From positions 1 to 64,000 of the forward strand of contig CAYNZH010000002.1 of NCBI GenBank assembly GCA_964401685.1: a stretch of DNA of 64,000 bases. The letters run 5' to 3'. The translations under genes and the position numbers were made by a program. Shown one piece after another: positions 8,822 to 17,844 of the stretch. The notes below the pieces were generated by a model. That model was not told the origin of the DNA, made no database searches, and saw only the letters and a list, made by a program, of their open reading frames with translations. Position 1 is the stretch's first letter; the number at the start of each line of letters is the position of its first letter. The DNA is from DASRQK01 sp964401685 (GTDB lineage: Bacteria; Bacteroidota; Bacteroidia; Sphingobacteriales; Sphingobacteriaceae).

Positions 8822-9355
8822 ATGAAAAAGAAGAATGGACTATTGTTTTTGGTAGCTTTATTGGGATTTGTTGTTTTACAACAATCATGTAAGCCAAAGA
8901 AAGTTCTTGTCAATGAGACTGCCACTGTTCAGAGAGTTGAAGAGCCTAAGAAAGAGGAGCCAGCTCCCGTCGTGCGCGAAACACAACCAACACCTCAGAC
9001 TCCTGCGGTAGAAGCTCCTAATTATAATTTTAGAAATATTCAGTTCGAATTGGATTCTTATGTCCTTAAGACCGAATCCTATGCCATATTGGATCAGATT
9101 TCCCGCGAAATGAAAAAAGATGCAAATGCACGCTTTACCGTTTATGGACATGCTTCCATCGAGGGTAGTGACGAATACAACATGCGGTTATCTATTGACC
9201 GTGCAAACGCGGTGAAAGTATATTTGGTTAATTCCGGTATCAACGCCAACAACCTGGTTACAGTTGGCCGTGGTTCTACCCAGCCGGTAGCCACCAATGA
9301 TACCGAATCAGGTCGTGCACTCAATCGTCGTGTCGAAGTAAAGATCAATCGCTAA
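8822..9355 (+). CDS. OmpA/Pal-family lipoprotein (177 aa)
   Basis: The N-terminus MKKKNGLLFLVALLG ends in the lipobox LQQSC (Cys at about residue 23), so this is a lipoprotein. A Pro/Glu-rich linker (residues 30-65) leads to a C-terminal OmpA-like peptidoglycan-binding domain, with IQFELDS, VYGHASIEGSDEYN and the characteristic LNRRVEVKI at the end. It probably tethers the outer membrane to the cell wall. The domain is strikingly similar to that of the large OmpA protein at 19.8-21.1 kb, indicating paralogy. It is divergent from hflX. The downstream gene begins 35 bp later in the same direction. Confidence 0.92.
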   Translation: MKKKNGLLFLVALLGFVVLQQSCKPKKVLVNETATVQRVEEPKKEEPAPVVRETQPTPQTPAVEAPNYNFRNIQFELDSYVLKTESYAILDQISREMKKDANARFTVYGHASIEGSDEYNMRLSIDRANAVKVYLVNSGINANNLVTVGRGSTQPVATNDTESGRALNRRVEVKINR

Positions 9356-9390
9356 GCGAACTTAAAAAAACAAAAAGTGGGGGTGGTGCA

Positions 9391-9735
9391 ATGAATGCGG
9401 GGCAGATAAATAAGGCTTGGGCTAAACTTATTGAAGAGACAGCCGAAAGATTTGAGATGGATCTGCCTGATATGAAGGTGATGCTATTCCTGATCGGTGT
9501 GCAGGAGCTGGGAAAAGGCCCGGATAAATTTAACAAACGACAGAAAGAGGAGCTGATGCATATCGCGACCTGTCGCTTGTTTAGTTCCATGGGATTTTAC
9601 GAGCTTGAGGGACTCGATCAGGATGGCTGGCCCCATTGGAAACTGGTCAAGCCCATCCCCAATTATACGCTTTTGGAGCAGGAGATGATTATGAAATCAC
9701 TTGTGCTGGACTATTTTGAGCATTCTGGATTTTAA
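9391..9735 (+). CDS. conserved hypothetical protein (114 aa)
   Basis: A 114-residue soluble protein rich in charged residues, with no signal peptide or transmembrane segment. It begins MNAGQINKAWAKLIEE and contains GVQELGKGPDKFNKRQKEE and HWKLVKPIPNYTLLEQE. I do not assign a family; it looks like the small proteins of unknown function conserved among Bacteroidota. It lies 35 bp after the OmpA lipoprotein gene and 10 bp before the cyclophilin gene, so these and the exonuclease III gene may form one transcription unit. A secondary structure of mostly helices seems likely from composition. Confidence 0.75.
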   Translation: MNAGQINKAWAKLIEETAERFEMDLPDMKVMLFLIGVQELGKGPDKFNKRQKEELMHIATCRLFSSMGFYELEGLDQDGWPHWKLVKPIPNYTLLEQEMIMKSLVLDYFEHSGF

Positions 9736-9745
9736 ATTTCCTTAT

Positions 9746-10510
9746 ATGGTAAAATCATTCTTCGCAAGCTTTGTTTTCGCGGTTTTGCTGTCTTTTAATT
9801 TGCAGGCGCAAAGCCCGGAGCACTATTATGTACGGATTTCCACAACCCAGGGGGATGGAATCCTAAAGCTTTACAATGAAACGCCTGCGCACAGGGACAA
9901 TTTTGTTTCTTTGGTCAGAGAAGGTTATTATAACGATCTGCTCTTTCATCGGGTGATCGAGAATTTTATGATTCAAGGCGGGGATCCGGAATCCAGAAAT
10001 GCGGAGCCCGGCCAGGCCTTGGGCAGTGGAGGTCCTGACTACAGGGTGCCAGCTGAATTTAGAGAACACCTGTTCCATAAAAAGGGAGTACTGGCTGCTG
10101 CAAGAAACGACAATCCCGAGAAGGCTTCGAGTGCTTCTCAGTTTTATATCGTTCAGGGCAGGGTATTTACCGACGCTGGACTGGATAGCCTAGAGTTCCT
10201 GCGCCTCGGCGGGAGAAAGATCCCACAGGAACAGCGAGAAGTTTACAAAACCCTTGGGGGTGTACCCCATTTGGATCAAAATTATACCGTATTTGGTGAA
10301 TTGGTAGAAGGATTGGAGCTGGTAGATCGCATAGCCGCCGTCGAAACGCTGCGTGACCGCCCTGTGGTCGATCAGAAAATGTCTATGGAAGTGCTCGGCC
10401 GGCGTGATGCGATAAATGTCGAGCGGAAATTGAATGGTTTGAACCCAAAAAACGGGATTTTCGTCCGTTTCTTTGATTTATTCAGACCCAAGGAGGTTGT
10501 AATTAAATAA
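9746..10510 (+). CDS. exported peptidyl-prolyl cis-trans isomerase, cyclophilin type
   Basis: A 254-residue cyclophilin that catalyses proline isomerisation during protein folding. The start MVKSFFASFVFAVLLSF...LQAQ gives a clear signal peptide, so it acts in the periplasm. Cyclophilin signatures are FHRVIENFMIQGGDP (catalytic Arg) and SASQFYIVQG, then YTVFGELVEGLELVDRIA. Between the last two is a family insertion of about 35 residues (LDSLEFLRLGGRKIPQEQ) often seen in Bacteroidota homologues. An in-frame upstream start at 9701 would lie within the preceding gene and spoil the signal peptide, so ATG 9746 is chosen. Its stop overlaps the next start (TAATG). Confidence 0.94.
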   Translation: MVKSFFASFVFAVLLSFNLQAQSPEHYYVRISTTQGDGILKLYNETPAHRDNFVSLVREGYYNDLLFHRVIENFMIQGGDPESRNAEPGQALGSGGPDYRVPAEFREHLFHKKGVLAAARNDNPEKASSASQFYIVQGRVFTDAGLDSLEFLRLGGRKIPQEQREVYKTLGGVPHLDQNYTVFGELVEGLELVDRIAAVETLRDRPVVDQKMSMEVLGRRDAINVERKLNGLNPKNGIFVRFFDLFRPKEVVIK

Positions 10511-11310
10511 TGAAAATTGTTACTTACAATGTCAACGGTATTCGTGCGGCATTGCGAAAGAATTGGTTAGATTGGGTGAAGTTGGTAAATCCTGACGTGA
10601 TCTGTCTGCAGGAAATTAAATGCTCTCCCGATTTGATCCCCCTTGAACTGGCATTGATGGAGAGCATGGGATACGAACATTATTGGTATCCGGCTCAAAA
10701 AAAAGGTTACAGCGGAACGGCAATTCTGACCAAGCGTCCTCCAAAGAAAATCGTGCTCGGATGCGGGCATGAGGACTATGACAATGAGGGACGGATGGTT
10801 CGTGTGGATTTCGACGACTGCTCTGTAATGAGCGTTTATTTTCCTTCAGGGACCAGCGGCGACCTTCGGCAAACGTTTAAATACAGGTTTTTAGATGATT
10901 TTCAGTTTTATGCCACTGAGTTGACCAAGGAAATTCCAAACTTGGTTATCTGCGGGGACTACAACATCTGCCACCGGGAGATCGATATCCACAACCCCAA
11001 GAGCAATGCCAACACTTCAGGATTTCTCCCGCAGGAAAGAGAATGGATGGAAAACTTCATACAGTCCGGATTTATCGATACATTCAGGCATCTCAACCCC
11101 GATCCCCATCACTATACCTGGTGGAGTTACCGGGCCAATGCGAGGACCAAAAACCTAGGCTGGCGTATAGATTATAACATGGCGAGCCGTTCCTTACAGC
11201 CCTTTATCAAGAATGCCAGCATATTGCCGGATGCCATCCATTCCGATCACTGCCCGGTACTATTAGAACTGGATTTCGGTACTGATCAATCCTTTTTGTC
11301 TCGGGACTGA
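10510..11310 (+). CDS. xth: exodeoxyribonuclease III
   Basis: The AP endonuclease/3'-5' exonuclease of base-excision repair, 266 residues, exonuclease-endonuclease-phosphatase fold. Visible motifs are NVNGIRAA at the N-terminus, LQEIKC (metal-binding Glu), GDYNICH, WRIDY near the C-terminus and the catalytic SDHCPV. Its ATG overlaps the cyclophilin stop by one base, implying translational coupling. The 3' end overlaps the convergent AsmA-like gene by 25 bp. Confidence 0.96.
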   Translation: MKIVTYNVNGIRAALRKNWLDWVKLVNPDVICLQEIKCSPDLIPLELALMESMGYEHYWYPAQKKGYSGTAILTKRPPKKIVLGCGHEDYDNEGRMVRVDFDDCSVMSVYFPSGTSGDLRQTFKYRFLDDFQFYATELTKEIPNLVICGDYNICHREIDIHNPKSNANTSGFLPQEREWMENFIQSGFIDTFRHLNPDPHHYTWWSYRANARTKNLGWRIDYNMASRSLQPFIKNASILPDAIHSDHCPVLLELDFGTDQSFLSRD

Positions 11311-12866
11311 AAGGGATTTTTGAAAAATTCCGCGATATTCATGATCCGGTTTTCGCGTTCCGCGCTTATTCCTCCGGATTGTTTAATGCCCTCGAAAAGG
11401 CTTTTCCACAGTGTTTTAAAGAAGGAAAACTCAGGAACTCTTTGGTAATCTATTTTTCCCACGTGGTAATTACCGCGCGCATCCGGATTACTACTATGTA
11501 CGAGCAACTGGTTGGCTAGAAAGGAAATCAGTGTCTTGGTTGAACGATCGCCCTCGTCGTTTTCCTGTAAAATATTGATTTTTAGATTGTCATATTCCAT
11601 GTTAAAAGTGCCCCAGTTTCTATAATCGGTACCCCTCATGTCAAAGTTTATTCCCTTGATATTGGCAGTGGCCACTTCCACATTGAGCAGCGGTGTTAAA
11701 ATCCTATTGATTGCTCGTCCATCCATTGCCGTAAGCGTACCCTTGTAGGTATACGCTCCCCGCTCATCGAGCATGTCAAAGCCGAAAAGCACACTTAAGC
11801 GGCCACGGTTCATCAGATAAGCACTCAGATCTGCCGTCATTCGGGGCTGGGATGCCAATACAGTGGAATCATTTGTCACATTTGCAAGCCAGCCACCTGC
11901 ACGGTTAAAGGTAATCACCCCTTCTCGCTCGTATTTTCCACTCATTTCGGCGTACGTGACATCAACTCCGTCAACAAAAACACTGTCCAGCTGCACAAGC
12001 TGCTTCAATTTCATAAGGCGCTGATGGGGCGAATTTCCGACTTTGCTATTGCTGAGACGCCGATAACGAAAGTCGTTGGAGACTTCNNNNNNNNNNNNNN
12101 NNNNNNNNNNNNNNNNNNNNNNNNNNNNNNNNNNNNNNNNNNNNNNNNNNNNNNNNNNNNNNNNNNNNNNNNNNNNNNNNNNNNNNTCCAATTCAAATGA
12201 TTTCGCAAAATACAATCGCGACGAATCCGCTTCAGAGAGGGAATCCACCAATACGTCCCGAACCACCAGATTTAGTTTTTCAAATCCAGAAATCTGTAAA
12301 ACAGAGTCCTCGGTTTTTTCATAAGAGAGCGTTGCCTCATTCAAACTGATTTTCCCCACCCTGATGGATTTGAGATTGCCAGAAATCAGGTCATATAAAG
12401 ACTTTGCGGTGTCTGTTTTTAGGGTATCGTTGAAAGCTAGTTTTTCGTGAAAGACGGTCACAGACGGCTGAAAAAGCCGTAACTCCCCCACGGAGATTTT
12501 CTTGGAAAGAAGGTATTGCCGGAGGCTAAACCCACGGATTTGCAGGGTCGGAAGGGAAATATCATAAAGCATATCGGGAGCAGATTCCAGACCAACCATA
12601 GTTTTGTACCTTTGGGTGTCGGGAATGAGGTGGACCTGCTGAAGTTCTGCATTTCCAGACATGAGATTGAGTGAGATTTCGTCATACTCCAGGCGATAGA
12701 GTTCATCGGTGGAGGCGCTCACAAGTTCCTGCAATTTTTGCCCTAAAATAGGCTTCCATTGGTGGCTCAAGTACAGTAAGGTGCCCGCTAGGGCAAGTGC
12801 CAAAACCAGGAAAATCCCGCCAACCCATAGCCAGAGTGACCTTCTTCTTTTGTGTGCTTTTGCCAT
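11286..12866 (-). CDS. AsmA/DUF748-like membrane-anchored protein, interrupted by assembly gap
   Basis: A large envelope protein with a basic N-terminus and one transmembrane segment (LWLWVGGIFLVLALALAGTLLYL, residues about 11-33, shown here only as a landmark), followed by a long periplasmic beta-rich region. The pattern resembles AsmA/DUF748-type proteins proposed to move lipids between membranes. A run of 100 N (12087-12186) removes an unknown stretch in the middle; the frame on both sides agrees with the N length, but the true length is unknown. The C-terminus ends with RENRIMNIAEFFKNPF. rsgA lies 61 bp upstream in the same direction. The assignment to AsmA-like is moderate. Confidence 0.7.
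   Translation of the reverse strand: MAKAHKRRRSLWLWVGGIFLVLALALAGTLLYLSHQWKPILGQKLQELVSASTDELYRLEYDEISLNLMSGNAELQQVHLIPDTQRYKTMVGLESAPDMLYDISLPTLQIRGFSLRQYLLSKKISVGELRLFQPSVTVFHEKLAFNDTLKTDTAKSLYDLISGNLKSIRVGKISLNEATLSYEKTEDSVLQISGFEKLNLVVRDVLVDSLSEADSSRLYFAKSFELXXXXXXXXXXXXXXXXXXXXXXXXXXXXXXXXXXEVSNDFRYRRLSNSKVGNSPHQRLMKLKQLVQLDSVFVDGVDVTYAEMSGKYEREGVITFNRAGGWLANVTNDSTVLASQPRMTADLSAYLMNRGRLSVLFGFDMLDERGAYTYKGTLTAMDGRAINRILTPLLNVEVATANIKGINFDMRGTDYRNWGTFNMEYDNLKINILQENDEGDRSTKTLISFLANQLLVHSSNPDARGNYHVGKIDYQRVPEFSFFKTLWKSLFEGIKQSGGISAERENRIMNIAEFFKNPFQSRDKKD
12087..12186. other. assembly gap (100 N)
   Basis: Exactly 100 undetermined bases, the usual placeholder for a scaffold gap of unknown size. 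It falls within the AsmA-like coding sequence. Confidence 0.99.
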
Positions 12867-12927
12867 TCTTTGATCGTTTATAGCCTAGTGCTGTAAGTAT
12901 TAGAACAGCCGTGCATGCCTAAAAGTT

Positions 12928-13848
12928 TTAGCTCCTGGTTTCGTTGCCGTGATAAATACTGAGATAACTATCGTATCGGCTTGACGGAATGAGATCCTGA
13001 TCCAGGGCCGCTATAATTGCGCAGTCCGGCTCATTTATATGTCGACAATTGTGAAATTTGCATTGATTCATCAAAGCACGCATCTCTGGGAAAAAATGCG
13101 CGAGTTCGGAAGGTGCTATATCGACGATGCCAAACTCCTGAATCCCCGGCGTGTCAATGAGTCTACCCCCGAAAGGCAGCGCTATCATCTCCGCAAATGT
13201 GGTGGTATGCTTACCTTTGTCCGACCAACTAGATATTTCACCGGTTTTGAGGTCTGCGCCCGGATAGATCGCATTGATCAAAGTAGATTTGCCTACCCCT
13301 GAGTGGCCGGAAATGAGGGTGGTTTTGTCCGTTAATTTATCAATAAGTAGGTTGATATGGGTTCCTTCATGGGCCGAAACCGCCATGCACGGGTAACCTA
13401 TGGACTCATACAGGGCCATAAACTCCTCCAAAACCCCCAAACCCTCTTCGCTGAAGAGATCCAGCTTATTGAAAATAATCTCAGCTGGAATACCGTATGC
13501 CTCTGCAGTAACTAAAAATCGGTCTATAAACCCAGAGGAGGTCGGGGGTGAAGCCAGGGTTACCACGAGAAACGCCTGATCCAGGTTTGCAGCAATCACC
13601 TGCGCATGCCGGGACAGGTTGACAGAGCGCCTGAGAATGTAGTTGGTCCGATCATGGAGATGGTAGATCACAGCAGTCTGTTGCCCAGGCTCTACCTCAA
13701 AATCCACAATGTCCCCCACGGCGATAGGGTTGGTCGTTTTTATACCCTGAATCCGGAATTTACCCTGGATCCGGCAAAGATATGTCTGACCATCCTCTCC
13801 CTGGACATGATACCAACTTCCTGTAGACTTAGTGACGGTTCCTCTCAT
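12928..13848 (-). CDS. rsgA: ribosome small-subunit-dependent GTPase A
   Basis: A circularly permuted GTPase that checks maturation of the 30S subunit; 306 residues from the chosen start. In order: an N-terminal OB fold (GTVTKSTGSWYHV), then G4 FNKLD, G1 GHSGVGKST and G3 DTPGIQ in permuted order, and a C-terminal zinc knuckle with CKFHNCRHINEPDC. The frame extends to 13896, but MRGTVTKSTG at 13848 is the normal RsgA N-terminus. It is divergent from polA and is followed by the AsmA-like gene in the same direction. Confidence 0.95.
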   Translation of the reverse strand: MRGTVTKSTGSWYHVQGEDGQTYLCRIQGKFRIQGIKTTNPIAVGDIVDFEVEPGQQTAVIYHLHDRTNYILRRSVNLSRHAQVIAANLDQAFLVVTLASPPTSSGFIDRFLVTAEAYGIPAEIIFNKLDLFSEEGLGVLEEFMALYESIGYPCMAVSAHEGTHINLLIDKLTDKTTLISGHSGVGKSTLINAIYPGADLKTGEISSWSDKGKHTTTFAEMIALPFGGRLIDTPGIQEFGIVDIAPSELAHFFPEMRALMNQCKFHNCRHINEPDCAIIAALDQDLIPSSRYDSYLSIYHGNETRS

Positions 13849-13900
13849 ACTACAATAATCGCAAAAATTTGACAGATTTTCATATCTAAGCGCCAATGAT

Positions 13901-13908
13901 TATCTTTG
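13901..13908 (+). promoter_or_regulatory. -7 promoter box of polA (TATCTTTG)
   Basis: TATCTTTG is an exact TAnnTTTG match 22 nt before the polA start. No TTG lies at the usual 19-21 nt spacing; a TTTG occurs 29 nt upstream. Confidence 0.45.
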
Positions 13909-13930
13909 TTGATACGCAAAACGATAGCAG

Positions 13931-16732
13931 GTGAAGAAATTATTTTTATTAGATGGCATGGCGCTTATTTACCGCGCATATTTTGCTATGAGCAAGAACC
14001 CCAGATTTAACTCCAAGGGCTTGAATACAACAGCCATTATGGGATTTGCAAACACGCTGCTTGAAGTATTGAAAAACCAAGCTCCGTCGCACATGGCTAT
14101 AGTTTTTGACACGGATGCGCCGACCGCCCGCCATGTAGAATATGAAGCATATAAGGCCAATCGCCAATCTATACCCGAAGATCTTCTGGCTGCAATTCCC
14201 TACGTAGTCCAGTTGGCCGAGGGCTTTAATATACCAGTGATCACCATGGATGGCTATGAAGCCGACGATATTATCGGAACGCTAGCCAAAAAGGCAGAAC
14301 TCGAGGGATTCGAAGTCTATTGCATGACCCCTGACAAGGATTTTGCGCAGCTGGTCTCGGAAAATATTCTGATTTACAAGCCGGCCCGCATGGGAGATGG
14401 TGCTGAAATACTAGGCGTGCGGGAGATAAAGGAAAAGTGGGAAGTGGAGGATGTGACTCAGGTCATAGATATTTTGGGGTTGTGGGGCGATGCAGTCGAC
14501 AATATCCCTGGCATCCCTGGGATAGGCGAAAAAACAGCAAAAAAACTCATCAAGGAATACGGTTCTGTCGAATCAATCATTGCAAATGCGCACCAACTCA
14601 AGGGAAAGCAGAAGGAAAATGTAGAAACTTTCGCAGAGCAGGGTCTGATTTCTAAGCAGCTTGCTACAATACTGCTCGATGTTCCCGTCGATTTGCCTTG
14701 GGACGATTTTGAAATACGGGATCCAAATCGGGATGCGCTGGAGGCATTATTTGCCGAGCTGGAGTTTCGGACTTTGGGCAAGCGCGTGTTCGGGGACGAA
14801 TTCAACGTGCTTCAAACCCCATCTACGAACAGCCAAATGGATCTTTTTGGGGGAAATTCCACACAAGAAGCGCCTGCAGAAACCTCTTTACAGACAGTGT
14901 CTCCTTCGGTTGTTCCAGGCAAAAACATACACAATACTGCACACGAGTATAAAAAAGTCGACGAGGATTCTGAACTTTTAGCGCTGATCACCATACTTGC
15001 GGCGGCTGACGCCATCTGCTTTGACACAGAAACAACAGGTACTGACGCCAGCCTTTCCCGCCTGGTGGGCATGTCCTTTGCCCTCCGTGCCGGTGAGGCT
15101 TGGTATGTTCCGATGCCAGAGGAAAGGGAGGCGGCAGTCGACAGGGTGCAGCTTTTTAAGGGGATTTTTGAGAACCCCAACACTTTAAAGATTGGGCAGA
15201 ATGTGAAGTTTGATCTGATGGTATTGGACCGCTACGGGGTCAGCGTACGCGGTGAACTTTTCGATACCATGCTCGCCCATTATCTAATCGATCCCGACAG
15301 TCGGCACAGCATGGACGTCTTGTCTGAGAATTATCTGGGATACACACCTATCCCGATCACCGATTTGTTAGGTCCCCGCGGAGCCAAGCAACTGCATATG
15401 GGCCAGATCCCACAGGACCAGATCAGCGACTATGCTGCGGAGGATGCCGACATTACGCTACAGCTAAAGGAGGCGCTAGATCCCTTGCTCACAGAAATTC
15501 AAGCCGACAAGCTTGCCAGAGAGGTGGAGTTTCCTTTGATTCAGGTTCTCGCGGACATGGAAAAATCGGGGGTGAAGATAGATGTGGCGATGTTGAACGG
15601 TATTTCCAAGCAACTTCAGACAGACCTGCTCAAGCTAGAGCATACGATCTACGAAAAAGCCGGCGTCCGTTTCAATATTGCGTCGCCCAAGCAGTTGGGA
15701 GAAATCCTTTTTGATAAGCTGCAACTCGATCCGAAAGCAAAAAAGACCAAAACAGGCCAATATAAGACGGGCGAAGACGTATTACTCGCACTGGCCAACA
15801 AAAGCGACATTGTCCAGGACATTTTGGATTTCCGCCAGATTCAGAAGCTAAAGTCCACGTATGTCGACGCGCTTCCGCTATTGATAAACCCAGAAACCGG
15901 CCGGGTGCACACATCCTATAATCAGGCGGTAGCGTCGACTGGCCGCTTGAGCTCTACCAACCCCAATCTCCAGAATATCCCTATAAAAACAAAGAGAGGA
16001 CGGGAGATCAGGAGGGCTTTCGTCGCCCGGGACACTGACCATGTGATCCTGTCAGCGGATTATTCCCAAATTGAGCTGAGGCTGGTTGCCGAAATGAGCC
16101 AGGATGCAGGTTTGGTTGACGCTTTCAAAAACAATCTGGACATTCACAGTGCTACAGCAGCCAAAGTGTACGGAGTGGCGCTGGAAGATGTGAGCGGCGA
16201 ACAGCGGAGAAATGCGAAAGCTGTAAACTTCGGAATTATCTACGGGCAGTCCGCCTTTGGTCTTTCGCAGAGCCTGGGGATTCCGCGGCGGGAAGCTGCG
16301 GAGATTATAGATCAATATTTTACTCAATACCCCGGTATCAAACGGTACATGAGCGAAACCATAAATTTTGCCAAGGAGCACGGCTACGTGCAGACCTTGC
16401 TCGGGAGAAGGAGGTATCTGCGCGACATCAATTCTGCGAACATGACGGTGAGATCTTTTGCCGAAAGAAACGCAATCAACGCCCCCATACAGGGTTCGGC
16501 AGCTGATATGATCAAAGTCGCAATGATTAACATCCATCAGGAATTGACCGCGCGCGAACTTAAAGGGAAAATGACCATGCAAGTCCATGACGAACTCGTT
16601 TTTGACGTCCCCCGCGCAGAAATAGAAACATTTAAAGAACTGGTTGGGCGCCATATGAAAAATGCCCTGCCCATGTCCATCCCCGTGGTGGTAGAAATGG
16701 GAATAGGCGACAATTGGTTGGAAGCACATTAA
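13931..16732 (+). CDS. polA: DNA polymerase I
   Basis: A 933-residue repair and Okazaki-fragment polymerase with all three domains. The 5' nuclease is at about 1-300 (FLLDGMALIYRAYFAM, DGYEADDIIGTLA, GIPGIGEKTA). The 3'-5' proofreading domain is at about 340-520 and keeps its metal ligands (FDTETTGTD). The polymerase domain is at about 550-933 (motif A ADYSQIELR, motif B RRNAKAVNFGIIYG, motif C MQVHDELVF). The start codon is GTG, immediately followed by codons of the conserved N-terminus; no ATG is available upstream. The following exported-protein gene begins 14 bp after the stop. Confidence 0.98.
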   Translation: MKKLFLLDGMALIYRAYFAMSKNPRFNSKGLNTTAIMGFANTLLEVLKNQAPSHMAIVFDTDAPTARHVEYEAYKANRQSIPEDLLAAIPYVVQLAEGFNIPVITMDGYEADDIIGTLAKKAELEGFEVYCMTPDKDFAQLVSENILIYKPARMGDGAEILGVREIKEKWEVEDVTQVIDILGLWGDAVDNIPGIPGIGEKTAKKLIKEYGSVESIIANAHQLKGKQKENVETFAEQGLISKQLATILLDVPVDLPWDDFEIRDPNRDALEALFAELEFRTLGKRVFGDEFNVLQTPSTNSQMDLFGGNSTQEAPAETSLQTVSPSVVPGKNIHNTAHEYKKVDEDSELLALITILAAADAICFDTETTGTDASLSRLVGMSFALRAGEAWYVPMPEEREAAVDRVQLFKGIFENPNTLKIGQNVKFDLMVLDRYGVSVRGELFDTMLAHYLIDPDSRHSMDVLSENYLGYTPIPITDLLGPRGAKQLHMGQIPQDQISDYAAEDADITLQLKEALDPLLTEIQADKLAREVEFPLIQVLADMEKSGVKIDVAMLNGISKQLQTDLLKLEHTIYEKAGVRFNIASPKQLGEILFDKLQLDPKAKKTKTGQYKTGEDVLLALANKSDIVQDILDFRQIQKLKSTYVDALPLLINPETGRVHTSYNQAVASTGRLSSTNPNLQNIPIKTKRGREIRRAFVARDTDHVILSADYSQIELRLVAEMSQDAGLVDAFKNNLDIHSATAAKVYGVALEDVSGEQRRNAKAVNFGIIYGQSAFGLSQSLGIPRREAAEIIDQYFTQYPGIKRYMSETINFAKEHGYVQTLLGRRRYLRDINSANMTVRSFAERNAINAPIQGSAADMIKVAMINIHQELTARELKGKMTMQVHDELVFDVPRAEIETFKELVGRHMKNALPMSIPVVVEMGIGDNWLEAH

Positions 16733-16737
16733 ATTAT

Positions 16738-16743
16738 GGAGGT
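16738..16743 (+). promoter_or_regulatory. Shine-Dalgarno-like GGAGGT
   Basis: GGAGGT lies 3 nt before the ATG at 16747 and supports that start over the longer in-frame start at 16714. Strong purine SD sequences are uncommon in Bacteroidota, and the spacing is short. Confidence 0.35.
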
Positions 16744-16746
16744 AAA

Positions 16747-17835
16747 ATGACCAGATTAATCATCCTTTTCTGCTTGATATTCATGCATTTCAGGTCAGAG
16801 GCCCAATTTATTGAGCGCATTGGCGAAGGAAAAATTGCCTTCTACCTGGATGACCACTATTATCTCACGGACAGAAACTGTCAATTCCTGCGAATTGTCA
16901 GAGAGGCAGGGTTTGATTTCCAGGAGAATATCTTTCATGGACCCTTTCAGGACTTTGACCTCGACGGCAGGCTGATTCTGGAAGGTACGTATACGGAAGG
17001 TAAAAAAAATGGAGTTTTCAAAGCCTATCATGGGAGTGGAGAAGTGAAATGGGAGACAACCTATGTAGACGATTATCCCGAGGGAGAAACGTCTTTTTAT
17101 TATCCGGACGGTATGCCCATGCTCCTTTTAAAATATGGGGAAAGAGGGATGGAAATCATCGATTATTGGGATCGACGAGGTCGGCAACGAGTCAAAAACG
17201 GCAGTGGTCGCTATGAAATGAAAATCCGATTGCTCGGATACAACGAATTGGGGGCAACTTTCGTCGAACGCGCAGGCAGAGTCCGAAACGGTAAGCCGCA
17301 CGGACTGTGGAAGCTTGAATTGATCTTCGACGACAATGAGACTTATTTTCTGGGATATGACCGTTTCCAGGAAGGTAGAGTGCTTGACCGCGTACCTGAG
17401 CTCAATACGCTTTTGAACGAAGTCCGCGATGTCTACGTTCCCCTAGAGGAATTTACCAGAGCCGAATTCTTTATATCCAAAAATTGTAACATAGATGAGT
17501 ACTCGGGTTACATGCTTTACTTGCAGGAACTTTTGATCGAAGGATTTGAAGGGGTGCCGGTACATTCTGATCCGACGGAAGCAGCTCATTTTAGATTTAA
17601 AGTCTCAGCGGAGGGTGTTCCACAGGAACTTGAAGCCGTCAATACACTGTCTCTGGCCAATGAAGCCAACTACTTATATCGGATTTTGGACGAAATAGGG
17701 TATATCATTCCTTCCTTTCTGGAAGGAAATTTCATCGAAGATGTCGTCGACGTATATTTCGACATCATCCCCGATTCGACGACCAGAATTCCCGCAATAG
17801 AAAACATGAGAATCACTAGACAAAAAGGACAATAA
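16747..17835 (+). CDS. exported protein with MORN/YwqK-like repeats (362 aa)
   Basis: The N-terminus MTRLIILFCLIFMHFRSEAQ is a signal peptide. From about residue 60 there are repeats of the type GRLILEGTYTEGKKNGVFKAY, EVKWETTYVDDYPEGE and NGKPHGLWKLEL, which is the MORN/YwqK pattern of short beta-hairpins. The last 120 residues are different (VPLEEFTRAEFFISKNC, FRFKVSAEGVPQELEAV) and resemble the G-x-P-type strand of TonB-C-like domains, but weakly. Function is unknown; a periplasmic or surface role is likely. It lies between polA (14 bp) and psd (9 bp), so it may be cotranscribed with both. Confidence 0.8.
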   Translation: MTRLIILFCLIFMHFRSEAQFIERIGEGKIAFYLDDHYYLTDRNCQFLRIVREAGFDFQENIFHGPFQDFDLDGRLILEGTYTEGKKNGVFKAYHGSGEVKWETTYVDDYPEGETSFYYPDGMPMLLLKYGERGMEIIDYWDRRGRQRVKNGSGRYEMKIRLLGYNELGATFVERAGRVRNGKPHGLWKLELIFDDNETYFLGYDRFQEGRVLDRVPELNTLLNEVRDVYVPLEEFTRAEFFISKNCNIDEYSGYMLYLQELLIEGFEGVPVHSDPTEAAHFRFKVSAEGVPQELEAVNTLSLANEANYLYRILDEIGYIIPSFLEGNFIEDVVDVYFDIIPDSTTRIPAIENMRITRQKGQ

Positions 17836-17844
17836 ATACAACCT

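Noticed and set aside
12011..12324. Open frames running across the N gap
   Set aside because: They exist only because N codons are read as open; nothing supports them outside the AsmA-like frame.
16052..16729. Long open frame antisense to polA (225 codons)
   Set aside because: It mirrors the third-codon pattern of polA, has low-complexity Phe/His-rich content, no start signal and no recognisable domain.
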